From Fimenecus sp045595185 (GTDB lineage Bacteria > Bacillota > Clostridia > Oscillospirales > Acutalibacteraceae), in assembly GCA_045595185.1 (NCBI GenBank), contig JAZNZX010000014.1, positions 1-64,000 on the forward strand: a stretch of 64,000 bases of DNA, read 5' to 3'. The position numbers were made by a program, and so were the translations under genes. The notes below the pieces were generated by a model. It ran no database searches, had not been told where the DNA came from, and worked only from the letters and a program-made list of their open reading frames with translations. Positions 42,494-51,585 of the stretch are shown one piece after another (position 1 is the first letter of the stretch; every line of letters begins with the position of its first letter).

Positions 42494-44806
42494 TTATTCA
42501 AAATTTACTTGGATGTTGTTATCTGTTGATGTTACAAGGATTTTGTTCATAATAGTGCCGATATTATCTATCATAAGTGTTGACACTTTATCCTCAATAT
42601 TTCTTCGGATAACATTACGAAGGTCTCGTGCTCCTCGGACATTACCGTCCATCTTTGACACGATTGCAGACGGTGTATTGTCATCATAAACGAATTCAAT
42701 TCCCTTATCCTTAAGGACTGTTTTCATTTCATCCATCATAAGCATTGCAATCTTCTTATAGTCCTCATCATCAAGTGGGTTGAACACAACGATTTCGTCA
42801 ACTCGACCGATAAATTCAGGACGCAAGAACTCATTGAGTGCTTTAAGGACTTTTTCTTTTGAAATATCCTTTGTAGTCTTACCGAAGCCTAATGAATTTT
42901 CTGCTTTCTGACTGCCTGCGTTTGAGGTCATAATAATTACCGTATTTGCAAAGCTTACAGTTCTTCCGTGAGCATCATTTGTCTTGCCCTCGTCAAGAAT
43001 CTGAAGAAGAATGTTCATAACATCAGGATGTGCCTTTTCAATTTCGTCAAAAAGAATGATTGAATATGGCTTTCTGCGGACCTTTTCAGTAAGCTGGCCT
43101 GCTTCGTCATAGCCAACATACCCTGGAGGTGAACCGATAAGACGAGAAACTGAATGTTTCTCCATAAACTCGCTCATATCAAGACGGATAAGTGTTTCGG
43201 GAGTATCGAAAAGCTCCATTGAAAGCTGTTTTACAAGCTCTGTTTTACCAACACCTGTTGGTCCTACGAAAATAAATGATGCAGGTCTTTTCTGAAGTGT
43301 CAACTGAATTCTGCTACGCTTGATTGCATTTGCTACAAGTGTAACTGCCTCGTCCTGACCGATTACCTTTTCCATAAGTCTGTCTTCAAGACCTTTTAAT
43401 CTGTTGATGTCCCCTTCAACAACCTTTGTTGCAGGAATTCCTGTCCAAAGATTTATAACCTTAGCCAAATCTTCTTCCGTTACATTGTTATCCTTTGCCT
43501 TTTCCTGAAGTTCAGGTGCTTTGCCTTCACAGACTGCAAGTTCGCCTTTAGTTCTATATAAATCTTCATAAACAGGGTTAAGGTCTTCGTCTTTTTCGGG
43601 ATTTGCAATCTTTTCTTCAAGTGCTTCAAGTTCTTTTTTGAGAGTTGCTATCTTCTTTTCGTTAATCTCATTTTCGCTGATTGCCTTATTGCGAAGATTT
43701 GCACAAGTACAAGCTTCGTCAAGAAGGTCGATTGCTTTGTCAGGTAAAAATCTGTCAGTAATATATCTTTCAGAAAGAGTTACTGCCTTATATACAAGGT
43801 TATCGCTAATCTGTACACGGTGGAAAAGTTCGTAATATCCCTTGATGCCAACAAGCATTTTAAATGTATCATCAATTGACGGTTCTTCCACTTTTACAGG
43901 CTGAAAACGACGCTCAAGGGCAGCATCTTTTTCAATATGTTTACGGTATTCGTTGAATGTTGTTGCACCAATTACCTGAATAGCACCACGAGAAAGTGCA
44001 GGTTTTAAGATGTTTGCGGCATTCATTGAGCCCTCTGCATCACCTGTACCCACAAGATTATGAACCTCGTCAATAAAGAGAATGATGTTACCCTCGCTCT
44101 TTACTTCTTCAACAAGTCCTTTGATTCGGCTTTCGAACTGACCACGGAACTGTGTACCCGCAACAAGTGCTGTAAGGTCAAGAAGATGTATTTCTTTATC
44201 CATAAGTTTTGCAGGAACATTACCGTCGGCAATTCTTTGTGCAAGGCCCTCGGCAATAGCTGTTTTACCAACACCGGGTTCACCGATAAGACAAGGGTTA
44301 TTCTTTGTTCGTCTGCATAAAATCTGAATTGCTCTTGCGATTTCAGTATCTCTGCCGATAATTCGGTCAAGCTTACCCTCTCTTGCGCGAGCTGTCAAAT
44401 CTGTACAGTAAAGAGAAAGCATCTTTCTCTTGTCATTCTTTGTGCCCTGCTTTTTCTTGCCCTTATTATTAGTTTTTTTGTCACCGTTAAGGTCCTTGAT
44501 ATTCTCTTCAGGAACATCCATAGGCATCATACCCATATTCTGCATAAACGGAAATGTTGATGCACCGCCAAGCTGGAAGTCATCACCCATACTTTCCATC
44601 ATTTGTTCCATCTGTTCACTCATATCATCAAGGTCATCCTCTGTCATACCCATATTTTCCATAATTTGTTTAATTGGGCCAACATTCATCTCCATAGCAC
44701 ACTTGATGCACAAACCCTCATTAGTTGTCTTATCGCCTTCCATCTTTGTGATAAAGATTACGGCAGGTCTTTGTTTGCATTTACTGCAAATCATATTTTT
44801 GTTCAT
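42494..44806 (-). CDS. Clp ATPase, ClpE-like with N-terminal zinc finger
   Basis: A Hsp100 unfoldase of 770 residues for ClpP-dependent proteolysis. The N-terminus has a zinc site C7-x2-C10 and C33-x2-C36, as in ClpE, in place of the Clp_N repeats of ClpC. After a Met/Asp-rich linker come AAA domain 1 (GEPGVGKTAIAEG, LFIDEVHNLVG), a short middle coiled-coil domain and AAA domain 2 (VGPTGVGKTELVKQL, ILFDEIEKAHPD). It is the last of a run of thirteen genes that starts at ruvC; GAGGAC is upstream. No CtsR operator was recognised at this position. Confidence 0.92.
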   Translation of the reverse strand: MNKNMICSKCKQRPAVIFITKMEGDKTTNEGLCIKCAMEMNVGPIKQIMENMGMTEDDLDDMSEQMEQMMESMGDDFQLGGASTFPFMQNMGMMPMDVPEENIKDLNGDKKTNNKGKKKQGTKNDKRKMLSLYCTDLTARAREGKLDRIIGRDTEIARAIQILCRRTKNNPCLIGEPGVGKTAIAEGLAQRIADGNVPAKLMDKEIHLLDLTALVAGTQFRGQFESRIKGLVEEVKSEGNIILFIDEVHNLVGTGDAEGSMNAANILKPALSRGAIQVIGATTFNEYRKHIEKDAALERRFQPVKVEEPSIDDTFKMLVGIKGYYELFHRVQISDNLVYKAVTLSERYITDRFLPDKAIDLLDEACTCANLRNKAISENEINEKKIATLKKELEALEEKIANPEKDEDLNPVYEDLYRTKGELAVCEGKAPELQEKAKDNNVTEEDLAKVINLWTGIPATKVVEGDINRLKGLEDRLMEKVIGQDEAVTLVANAIKRSRIQLTLQKRPASFIFVGPTGVGKTELVKQLSMELFDTPETLIRLDMSEFMEKHSVSRLIGSPPGYVGYDEAGQLTEKVRRKPYSIILFDEIEKAHPDVMNILLQILDEGKTNDAHGRTVSFANTVIIMTSNAGSQKAENSLGFGKTTKDISKEKVLKALNEFLRPEFIGRVDEIVVFNPLDDEDYKKIAMLMMDEMKTVLKDKGIEFVYDDNTPSAIVSKMDGNVRGARDLRNVIRRNIEDKVSTLMIDNIGTIMNKILVTSTDNNIQVNFE

Positions 44807-44824
44807 TATGTGTCCTCTTTTTGC

Positions 44825-45478
44825 TTAGTTTTTCTTTGAATTTTCTTTCATCTGTCTGATTGCACTTGGTAAATAGCTGAAGAATGCAATAAATGTTAAC
44901 ACAACAGCCACTATAACAAGAATAAACATAAATGTTTCAGGAATTGTATATTGTGGATAGTACATACTGATAGCACCGATTTCAGGGCCAAATCCGATTA
45001 TTACTACCATTACTGCATAGAATACGAATGTTGCAAGTTTTCCCCAGATTTCTGCTGCAACAGGTCTTGTTCCCAATGCGATAAGTACAACGCTTCCTAA
45101 AATCATAATGATATCTTTTGCGATAAAGAGCAAGAATACCCACGCAAAAGCCTGCATTGATTCGCTCTGTGCTTCCTTGAATTTAAGGAAAAGAACAATA
45201 GCAAGTGCAAAAATTGTAAGCTTGTCAGCAACAGGATCAAGAAGTTTACCAAGATTTGAAACCTGATTGAACTTTCTTGCAATTTTACCGTCAACAGCAT
45301 CTGATAAACCTGAAATGAAAATTACAAATACAGTCCACCAGATATAACCTTTATAATAAAGCACTGCAATTACAGGAATTAACAGAATTCTTATTACTGA
45401 AATAAGATTTGGTATTGTAAGGCAACCGTCAAATATTTCCTTTAAATTTTCTTTTAATGTTTTCTTTGTTTCACTCAT
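44825..45478 (-). CDS. pgsA: CDP-alcohol phosphatidyltransferase (PgsA-like)
   Basis: An integral membrane enzyme of 217 residues that would make phosphatidylglycerophosphate from CDP-diacylglycerol. The signature D-G-x2-A-R-x8-G-x3-D-x3-D is complete in DAVDGKIARKFNQVSNLGKLLDPVADK. About six membrane helices follow the usual N-terminal TIPNLISVIRI. The gene is inside the long ruvC-clpE run, 18 bp before clpE. Confidence 0.93.
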   Translation of the reverse strand: MSETKKTLKENLKEIFDGCLTIPNLISVIRILLIPVIAVLYYKGYIWWTVFVIFISGLSDAVDGKIARKFNQVSNLGKLLDPVADKLTIFALAIVLFLKFKEAQSESMQAFAWVFLLFIAKDIIMILGSVVLIALGTRPVAAEIWGKLATFVFYAVMVVIIGFGPEIGAISMYYPQYTIPETFMFILVIVAVVLTFIAFFSYLPSAIRQMKENSKKN

Positions 45479-45494
45479 AGCAATTACTCCTTAA

Positions 45495-46205
45495 TCAGAA
45501 GATTTCTTTTAAAGATTTTATGAACGGATTAATATTGTCAAGTAATCCGATTACATACGAATTATTAACTGCATTTGAAATTTCACTGTCTCCATTTGCG
45601 AAAATGAGTTCAAGGAAAGTGCAGACAAATACAATAACAAGAACACCTTTGCAAGCACCAAGCACACCGCCGAGTACTTTGTTCACAGTTCCGATTAGTG
45701 GCAATTTGAAAAGCTTTGAAAGTAATTTTGCCACCCATTTCAACGCGAAAATCAGCACTGCTGACAATATTAAAAAGAATATTACTGTCAATGCACCGAC
45801 TGCAATAGGCTTTGCAACTTTACCGACAAGCTCCGTTGCAAGATTTTCAGAGGAGAATGAGTAAGAACCCATATTTTGTACTAACTCCTCAACATCAACT
45901 CCGACTGATGATGCAAAGGATGCCATAAATTCAGGAATTGAGTCTAAAACGACCTCAGCCTGTGCTGTTGTTGAAGAAATATTAAGTGTTTCGTCAATCT
46001 GTGTTTCAACTGTTTCAATAAGACTTTCTTCAACAAAACCGTCATAGGCTGCCTGTGCAACAACAGGACTGAACTGATAAGACACGGCAAGGGCAACGAT
46101 TACGGCAACAAGCTCAAGTAAAGTGAGCATAAAGCCTTTTTTTGCTGCTGTAAAAATAAACGCTGCAAAAATAGTTACTAAAATAACATCTAAAATAATA
46201 CTCAT
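45495..46205 (-). CDS. CvpA family membrane protein
   Basis: A 236-residue membrane protein of the CvpA (colicin V production) family. The N-terminus ILDVILVTIFAAFIFTAAKKGFMLTLLELVAVIVALAVSY gives two helices, and two more appear near 135-200 with KLPLIGTVNKVLGGVLGACKGVLV, a family hallmark. The segment between about 55 and 130 lies outside the membrane. Function in clostridia is not established. It is 16 bp before pgsA. Confidence 0.88.
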   Translation of the reverse strand: MSIILDVILVTIFAAFIFTAAKKGFMLTLLELVAVIVALAVSYQFSPVVAQAAYDGFVEESLIETVETQIDETLNISSTTAQAEVVLDSIPEFMASFASSVGVDVEELVQNMGSYSFSSENLATELVGKVAKPIAVGALTVIFFLILSAVLIFALKWVAKLLSKLFKLPLIGTVNKVLGGVLGACKGVLVIVFVCTFLELIFANGDSEISNAVNNSYVIGLLDNINPFIKSLKEIF

Positions 46206-46222
46206 TTTTTCACCTCTGAAAA

Positions 46223-47449
46223 TTATTTTTTATTATCGCTGACAGATGAATATTTGTCAATTTTATCTACTGAATAAACATATGTATTTCGTCCTGAAAT
46301 CATAATCTTTTCAGCATCGGTATTAACATCGGCTGAACCACAAAGCTTACCGTTTCTGTTGTTATAAATCTGTACCTGTTCATCAGTTAAAACACCTGTA
46401 TATTTTCCGTCGGTTGAAACAGATTTTACAAGACCGTTAATTTCCTGAGTGAAAAGCTCTGAACCTGATTTATTGTACACCTTAATGATTTTTTGTGTTG
46501 TACTTGCGTATTTTGAAAGTACAAGAACTGCTGTATTATTATCGGAAATATAGAGTTTATATGGTGTATTTACCGATACATCAATTTTTTCCTTAACCTT
46601 ATCCCCTTTTATAACCTCACAGATATTATTGCCAAAAACAAACAATGTTTCGTTTGACAAGAACTGGACTGATGAAACTGCACTGTCCGCATATTCAAAG
46701 GTGGCTTTTGGTTCGTCGTCATTTTTGTTGAAAATATGAACCTTTGAATAAACAGCACCGTTATTGACACCAAGAACTGTTACTGCAAAGTATTTTCCGT
46801 TATCGGAAACATCACAGGAAATAATGTTTTCCTTTGCACATTTCCAGACAAAAATTTCTTCTGCCTTTGTGTTATATACGGTCAACATACTCTGTGCATC
46901 CTTTGTTCTTGAACCGATTGCAACAGTACCGTCTTTACCCATAGCACCTGTAAGAATCATATATTGGAGTTCTTTTTCATAAAGCACTTTAGTTTTTGAC
47001 TGGACTCTGAACTTTTTAGCACCTTCATCAAAAATCAACGCTCTGCCACTATTACTGCTAAGCACAGGATGGTCATAATCGTGATTAAGGTTTGAAAGTT
47101 CCTTTGCAGTTGAATCAAGAACCTTTACTGTATCATCATAAACTAAAAGCAAGTCAGAATTTGTTACACCTGCATCAGTTATTTCAACACCGTTCATTCT
47201 GTAAGGATAACCGTCACCTGAACCGAAGCCTGCAATTGAAGTCCTGATTTGGTCGCTGATTGTTGAAAATGTTACACCACCGAACTGTCCTGCTGCAAGA
47301 ACAATCAAGAGGAGAACAACAAGTATTATTGCAAGAAGCTTTAAGGTTTTTGCACTTTTTGCACTAACGGTCAGATTCAATTTTTTCTTTTTGACAGGCT
47401 TTTTTGATTTTACCGGTCTTTTGTTTCTTTCTTCCACAATTTTCACCAC
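46223..47449 (-). CDS. DUF5711-like membrane-anchored propeller protein
   Basis: 408 residues. A basic N-terminus (KRPVKSKKPVKKKKLN) leads into one membrane helix (LKLLAIILVVLLLIVLAAG), and the rest is extracytoplasmic with repeated short strands typical of a beta-propeller (for instance GMGKDGTVAIGSRTKDAQSM and VSVNTPYKLYISDNNTAVLVL). It resembles the DUF5711 family seen next to cvpA in Ruminococcaceae; this assignment is from memory. It starts 3 bp after truA. Function is unknown. Confidence 0.72.
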   Translation of the reverse strand: MVKIVEERNKRPVKSKKPVKKKKLNLTVSAKSAKTLKLLAIILVVLLLIVLAAGQFGGVTFSTISDQIRTSIAGFGSGDGYPYRMNGVEITDAGVTNSDLLLVYDDTVKVLDSTAKELSNLNHDYDHPVLSSNSGRALIFDEGAKKFRVQSKTKVLYEKELQYMILTGAMGKDGTVAIGSRTKDAQSMLTVYNTKAEEIFVWKCAKENIISCDVSDNGKYFAVTVLGVNNGAVYSKVHIFNKNDDEPKATFEYADSAVSSVQFLSNETLFVFGNNICEVIKGDKVKEKIDVSVNTPYKLYISDNNTAVLVLSKYASTTQKIIKVYNKSGSELFTQEINGLVKSVSTDGKYTGVLTDEQVQIYNNRNGKLCGSADVNTDAEKIMISGRNTYVYSVDKIDKYSSVSDNKK

Positions 47450-47452
47450 ACA

Positions 47453-48196
47453 TTATTTGTTATTGTAATAAACTTTGTTAAGATATAGTCCACAACCTGG
47501 GGCAGTAACTCCTGCGTTATTTCGGTCAAGACTGTTTATTATTTCTTTAATACTGTCCTTTTGAATTTTTCCTCGCTGAATATCAAGAAGTGTTCCGACT
47601 ATAATTCGCACCATATTATAAAGAAAACCATTTCCGCTGACACGAATTTCGACTATATCACCGTTTCTTGAAACACTGCAATCGTATATTTCTCTTGTTT
47701 TATCTGTTATTTCAGTTCCTGCACTGCAAAATGCAGAAAAATCGTGAACACCTATAAAATCCTTTGCCTGTTTATCAAGCATTTCTGCATCTATGGTGTA
47801 AGGATAAAACAAGGCTTTGTTTTCATAAAAAGGATTTCGATATTTACCGTTATAAATTAAGTAAACATACTCTTTTCCCTTACAGTCATATCTTGCGTGG
47901 AAATCGTAATCCACCTCTTTGCAATCATACACCGAGACAGTTGCCGGAAGATAAAAGTTCAATGCATCAGGTAATTTTTCGGTTGAAACCTGACATTCTG
48001 TACAAACATTACAACAGAACATATTTGCGTGAACACCTGTATCGGTACGACTGCAACCTATTATATTTTCATCATTTCCGCTTATTTTTCTAAAAGCATT
48101 ACATAATTCTTGCTGTACGGTAACTGCGTTTGGTTGAAGCTGCCAACCGTGAAAATCAGTACCGTCATATCGCAAGGTTAAAAGTAAATTCCGCAT
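47453..48196 (-). CDS. truA: tRNA pseudouridine synthase A
   Basis: Modifies U38-U40 of tRNA anticodon arms. It has 247 residues from the chosen start. The N-terminus is LLLTLRYDGTDFHGWQLQPN, and the catalytic Asp sits in GCSRTDTGVHA. Other family segments are YHARYDCKGKEYVYLIYNG and GNGFLYNMVRIIVGTL. The start MRNLLLT overlaps the end of ecfT by 32 bp and directly fits the family N-terminus; a start ten codons earlier is possible. Following the ECF module, this gene order is common in Firmicutes. Confidence 0.95.
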   Translation of the reverse strand: MRNLLLTLRYDGTDFHGWQLQPNAVTVQQELCNAFRKISGNDENIIGCSRTDTGVHANMFCCNVCTECQVSTEKLPDALNFYLPATVSVYDCKEVDYDFHARYDCKGKEYVYLIYNGKYRNPFYENKALFYPYTIDAEMLDKQAKDFIGVHDFSAFCSAGTEITDKTREIYDCSVSRNGDIVEIRVSGNGFLYNMVRIIVGTLLDIQRGKIQKDSIKEIINSLDRNNAGVTAPGCGLYLNKVYYNNK

Positions 48197-49007
48197 TATA
48201 TTCACCACAGAAAATATTGAGAACAATTATTACTGCTATAAGCAACACCATAACTAAATATGAAGCATAGTCACTTTTTTTGAATTTGAGTGCATTCATA
48301 GTTGTTTTTCCTTTACCACCGTTATAACAACGACAAGTCATAGCATTAGCCAACTCATATGCACGTCTTATTGAATTGAAAAGCAAAGGAATAAACAAAG
48401 GAATAAGTGCCTTTGCTCTTTTAATGAGATTCCCCTGTTCAAAGGATGCACCACGACTTTTTTGTGCACTCATTATTTTATCAACCTCTTCAATAAGAGT
48501 TGGTATAAACCTTAAGGCAATTGTCATTATCATTGTGACCATATGAAAATCAATACCGATTTTCTTGAGCGGTACAAAAAGTCGGTCAAGACCGTTTGTA
48601 AGTGATGTCGGAGACGTTGTATATGTGAGCATGGTGCTCATAGCAATAAGTAGTGAAATGCGAATTGCCATAAATAAGGCTGTTAAAACGCCACCACTTG
48701 TAATTTTTATTTTCCAGAAATCAATAAGAGTAATTCCTGTTTTTACATAAGCAATCTGTAAAACTGATGTGATTATTACTACAAGTAATATCGGTCTTAA
48801 ACCTTTAATTACCGTTTTGACAGGTATTTTTGATAAGGCAATAACCACCGTTGCTGTTATAAAATTAAATAAAAGAGAAACAAAATTGTTTGAAACGAAC
48901 ACCATCACAATAAAAAGAATTGTGAAAAGGAGTTTCGTTCTTGGGTCGAGTTTATGAATTACTGAATTAAATGGGAAATACTGACCGATTGTAATATCCT
49001 TAATCAT
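48165..49007 (-). CDS. ecfT: ECF transporter transmembrane subunit EcfT
   Basis: The scaffold membrane protein of energy-coupling-factor vitamin importers, 280 residues. It begins IGQYFPFNSVIHKLDPRTKLL, the typical family start. The coupling helices carry the conserved Ala-Arg-Gly pattern, here as AQKSRGASFEQGN and MTCRCYNGG. It overlaps ecfA2 by 8 bp and truA by 32 bp. Substrate is set by separate S components, none of which is in this window. Confidence 0.94.
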   Translation of the reverse strand: MIKDITIGQYFPFNSVIHKLDPRTKLLFTILFIVMVFVSNNFVSLLFNFITATVVIALSKIPVKTVIKGLRPILLVVIITSVLQIAYVKTGITLIDFWKIKITSGGVLTALFMAIRISLLIAMSTMLTYTTSPTSLTNGLDRLFVPLKKIGIDFHMVTMIMTIALRFIPTLIEEVDKIMSAQKSRGASFEQGNLIKRAKALIPLFIPLLFNSIRRAYELANAMTCRCYNGGKGKTTMNALKFKKSDYASYLVMVLLIAVIIVLNIFCGEYNAEFTFNLAI

Positions 49008-49866
49008 TAGTCACACTCCCCTCAAAAAGCCTTTTGAGTTCAAGGTAACCCTGCTCAACTGTATATATTTTTTCACTCACATTATAGCCTTTTTCACGAA
49101 GCTTGATAAAAACTTCCGTAATCTGTGGCACAGAAAGACCAATTTCACGAAGTCTTGATGCTCGTTCGAAAACCTCGTCAACCGTTCCTGTCATTTCTAC
49201 CTTTGAATCGTTCATAACAATGACTTTTGTGGCAAAACGAGCCACATCATCCATACTGTGAGATACAATAATTACTGTTTTGCCTGTCTTATCACGATAG
49301 TTTTTTACAAGGGATAAAATTTGCTCCCTACCTCTTGGGTCAAGACCGCTTGTCGGCTCATCAAGAATAAGAATTTCAGGCTCCATTGAAAGAACACCTG
49401 CGATTGCAACTCGTCTTTTCTGACCACCTGAAAGGTCAAAAGGAGATTTCCCCAGCATTTCGTCGGGAATACCAACATACTTTGCTGCTTTTCTTACTCT
49501 TTCATCAATCTCATCCTTTGAAAGTCCCATATTTGTAGGACCAAAGGCAATATCCTTATAAACAGTTTCTTCAAAAAGCTGATATTCAGGATACTGAAAA
49601 CAAAGTCCAACACGAAAACGAGCATCAAAAAGAGTTGATTTTGACTTATGTATATTGCTTTCATCAAGGAAAATTTTTCCGTCAGTCGGCTTTAAAAGTC
49701 CGTTAAGATGCTGAACGAGAGTGCTTTTTCCTGAGCCGGTATGACCGATTATGGCAACAAATTCACCCTTATTAAGTTCAATATTTACATTGTCAAGTGC
49801 GGTGATTTTAAAAGGCGTGCCTTCACCGTACACATATGTTAAATTTTCTGTTCTAAGGTGAGACAT
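49000..49866 (-). CDS. ecfA2: ECF transporter ATPase A2
   Basis: An ABC ATPase of 288 residues. Walker A is GHTGSGKSTLVQHLNG, the Q-loop FQYPEYQLFEETV, the signature LSGGQKRRVAIAG and Walker B ILILDEPTSGLDPRG, with the switch His in VSHSMDD. FQYPE and SGLDPRG are the usual marks of EcfA2. It lies 3 bp after ecfA1. Confidence 0.95.
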   Translation of the reverse strand: MSHLRTENLTYVYGEGTPFKITALDNVNIELNKGEFVAIIGHTGSGKSTLVQHLNGLLKPTDGKIFLDESNIHKSKSTLFDARFRVGLCFQYPEYQLFEETVYKDIAFGPTNMGLSKDEIDERVRKAAKYVGIPDEMLGKSPFDLSGGQKRRVAIAGVLSMEPEILILDEPTSGLDPRGREQILSLVKNYRDKTGKTVIIVSHSMDDVARFATKVIVMNDSKVEMTGTVDEVFERASRLREIGLSVPQITEVFIKLREKGYNVSEKIYTVEQGYLELKRLFEGSVTND

Positions 49867-49869
49867 TTT

Positions 49870-50721
49870 TTACTGACCTTTCAATAATTCATCTATATTT
49901 TCTACGAGTTCATCTATACTCAACAAATCATTTTTGAGTTTAATTCCATCTGATTTAAGCATTTTTGCCAACTGACAAGTCTGTGGTACATCAAGACCGA
50001 TGCTACGAATTTTATCGGTATCTGCAAAAACTTCCTTTGGTGTTCCGTCCATTAAAAGACGACTGTCGTCCATAACCACAATTCTGTCAGCTTCACAGGC
50101 TTCTTCCATATAATGAGTGATGAAAACCACTGTGATTCCGAGTTCACGGTTAAGGCGTTTAATTGCCCTCATAACATCACGCCTGCCCTCAGGGTCAAGC
50201 ATGGCAGTAGGCTCGTCAAGAATGATACAACGAGGCTCCATAGCGATAATACCTGCTATTGCAACACGCTGTTTCTGACCACCTGAAAGCTTATGTGGTT
50301 CGTGATTTTTATATTTATACATACCGACGATTTTTAATGATTCATCAACTCGTCTGCGAATTTCAGATGGTTCAATACCCAAATTTTCAGGACCGAATGC
50401 AACATCTTCTTCAACGATAGTTGCTACAATCTGATTATCGGGATTCTGAAAAACCACGCCGACTGTCTGTTTTATTTTTATATCGTCATCTTCATTTTTC
50501 GTATCCATTCCATTGACAAGAATTGTGCCACTTTCAGGAAGCAAAAGACCGTTCGAGAGCTTTGCCAATGTGCTTTTACCTGAACCGTTGTGACCGAGAA
50601 TAGCCATAAAATCGCCTTCATTGATATTCAATGAAAAATCCTTTACAGCGGGTGCTAAAACAACACCTTCATCATCACTCTCATAACGAAATGTTACATT
50701 TTTAAATTCTATAATGCTCAT
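49870..50721 (-). CDS. ecfA1: ECF transporter ATPase A1
   Basis: An ABC ATPase of 283 residues that pairs with EcfA2. Walker A is GHNGSGKSTLAKLSNG, the Q-loop VFQNPDNQIVATIVEEDVAFGPEN, the signature LSGGQKQRVAIAG and Walker B CIILDEPTAMLDPEG. FQNPD and AMLDPEG distinguish it as EcfA1. Its ATG overlaps the upstream methyltransferase stop by 4 bp. Confidence 0.95.
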   Translation of the reverse strand: MSIIEFKNVTFRYESDDEGVVLAPAVKDFSLNINEGDFMAILGHNGSGKSTLAKLSNGLLLPESGTILVNGMDTKNEDDDIKIKQTVGVVFQNPDNQIVATIVEEDVAFGPENLGIEPSEIRRRVDESLKIVGMYKYKNHEPHKLSGGQKQRVAIAGIIAMEPRCIILDEPTAMLDPEGRRDVMRAIKRLNRELGITVVFITHYMEEACEADRIVVMDDSRLLMDGTPKEVFADTDKIRSIGLDVPQTCQLAKMLKSDGIKLKNDLLSIDELVENIDELLKGQ

Positions 50722-51584
50722 TCTTTACTCCAAATTGCACTTGCACCGCAAGGCAGGATAAGTCCATTTTCAGTGGTACGAAGTCCGATTTCACTACCGG
50801 TTACCTTACCACCGAAACGCTTTTTCACAACAGCACCAAGTATGTACTCCATAACTGACGGTGAAAGACCTGTTGTATATGAATTTATAAGTACCATAAG
50901 CGGGTCGTCGGATAAAACCTGACTGCAAAGCTCAACAAAACCGTAAACTTCGTTTTCAAGCTTCCAGACCTCGCCACCGGGACCTCTGCCATAAGATGGT
51001 GGGTCCATTATGATAATATCGTATTTATTTCCGCGACGAATTTCACGCTGTACAAACTTAATACAGTCATCAACAATCCATCTTACCTGTTTATCCGAAA
51101 CACCTGATGAGGCAGCATTTTCCTTTGCCCAGAGTGTCATACCCTTTGACGCGTCAACATGGCAGACCGATGCACCTGCTTTAAGTGCTGAAACGGTAGC
51201 ACCACCTGTATATGCAAAAAGGTTAAGAACCTTCACTTCACGGTTTGCTTTCTTTATAATATCGGCTGTTAAGTCCCAATTGACAGCCTGTTCAGGAAAA
51301 AGTCCCGTATGCTTAAAGCCCATTGTTTTAATATTAAAGGTCAAATCACGATAACCGATTGTCCAGAAATCAGGAATTATATTTCTTATTTCCCATTGAC
51401 CACCACCTGTTTGTGAACGGTGATATATGGCATCAGCCTTTTTCCAAAGGGGATTTTTCTTTTCTGTTTTCCAAATAACCTGTGGGTCAGGTCGGATTAG
51501 CGTTATATTGCCCCAACGCTCAAGTCGTTCACCACAAGAGCAATCAATAAGTTCATAATTCTTCCAGCTATCTGCAACTCGCAT
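50718..51584 (-). CDS. Class I SAM-dependent RNA methyltransferase, RlmI-like without PUA
   Basis: A 288-residue methyltransferase. The SAM pocket reads KVLNLFAYTGGATVSALKAGASVCHVDASKGM, the acceptor motif DPPSYGRGPGGEVW. The layout is that of the Methyltrans_SAM family (RlmI/RlmK-related), which methylates 23S rRNA, but no N-terminal PUA domain is present. The RNA site is not known. It starts one base after glmM. Confidence 0.85.
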   Translation of the reverse strand: MRVADSWKNYELIDCSCGERLERWGNITLIRPDPQVIWKTEKKNPLWKKADAIYHRSQTGGGQWEIRNIIPDFWTIGYRDLTFNIKTMGFKHTGLFPEQAVNWDLTADIIKKANREVKVLNLFAYTGGATVSALKAGASVCHVDASKGMTLWAKENAASSGVSDKQVRWIVDDCIKFVQREIRRGNKYDIIIMDPPSYGRGPGGEVWKLENEVYGFVELCSQVLSDDPLMVLINSYTTGLSPSVMEYILGAVVKKRFGGKVTGSEIGLRTTENGLILPCGASAIWSKE

Positions 51585-51585
51585 T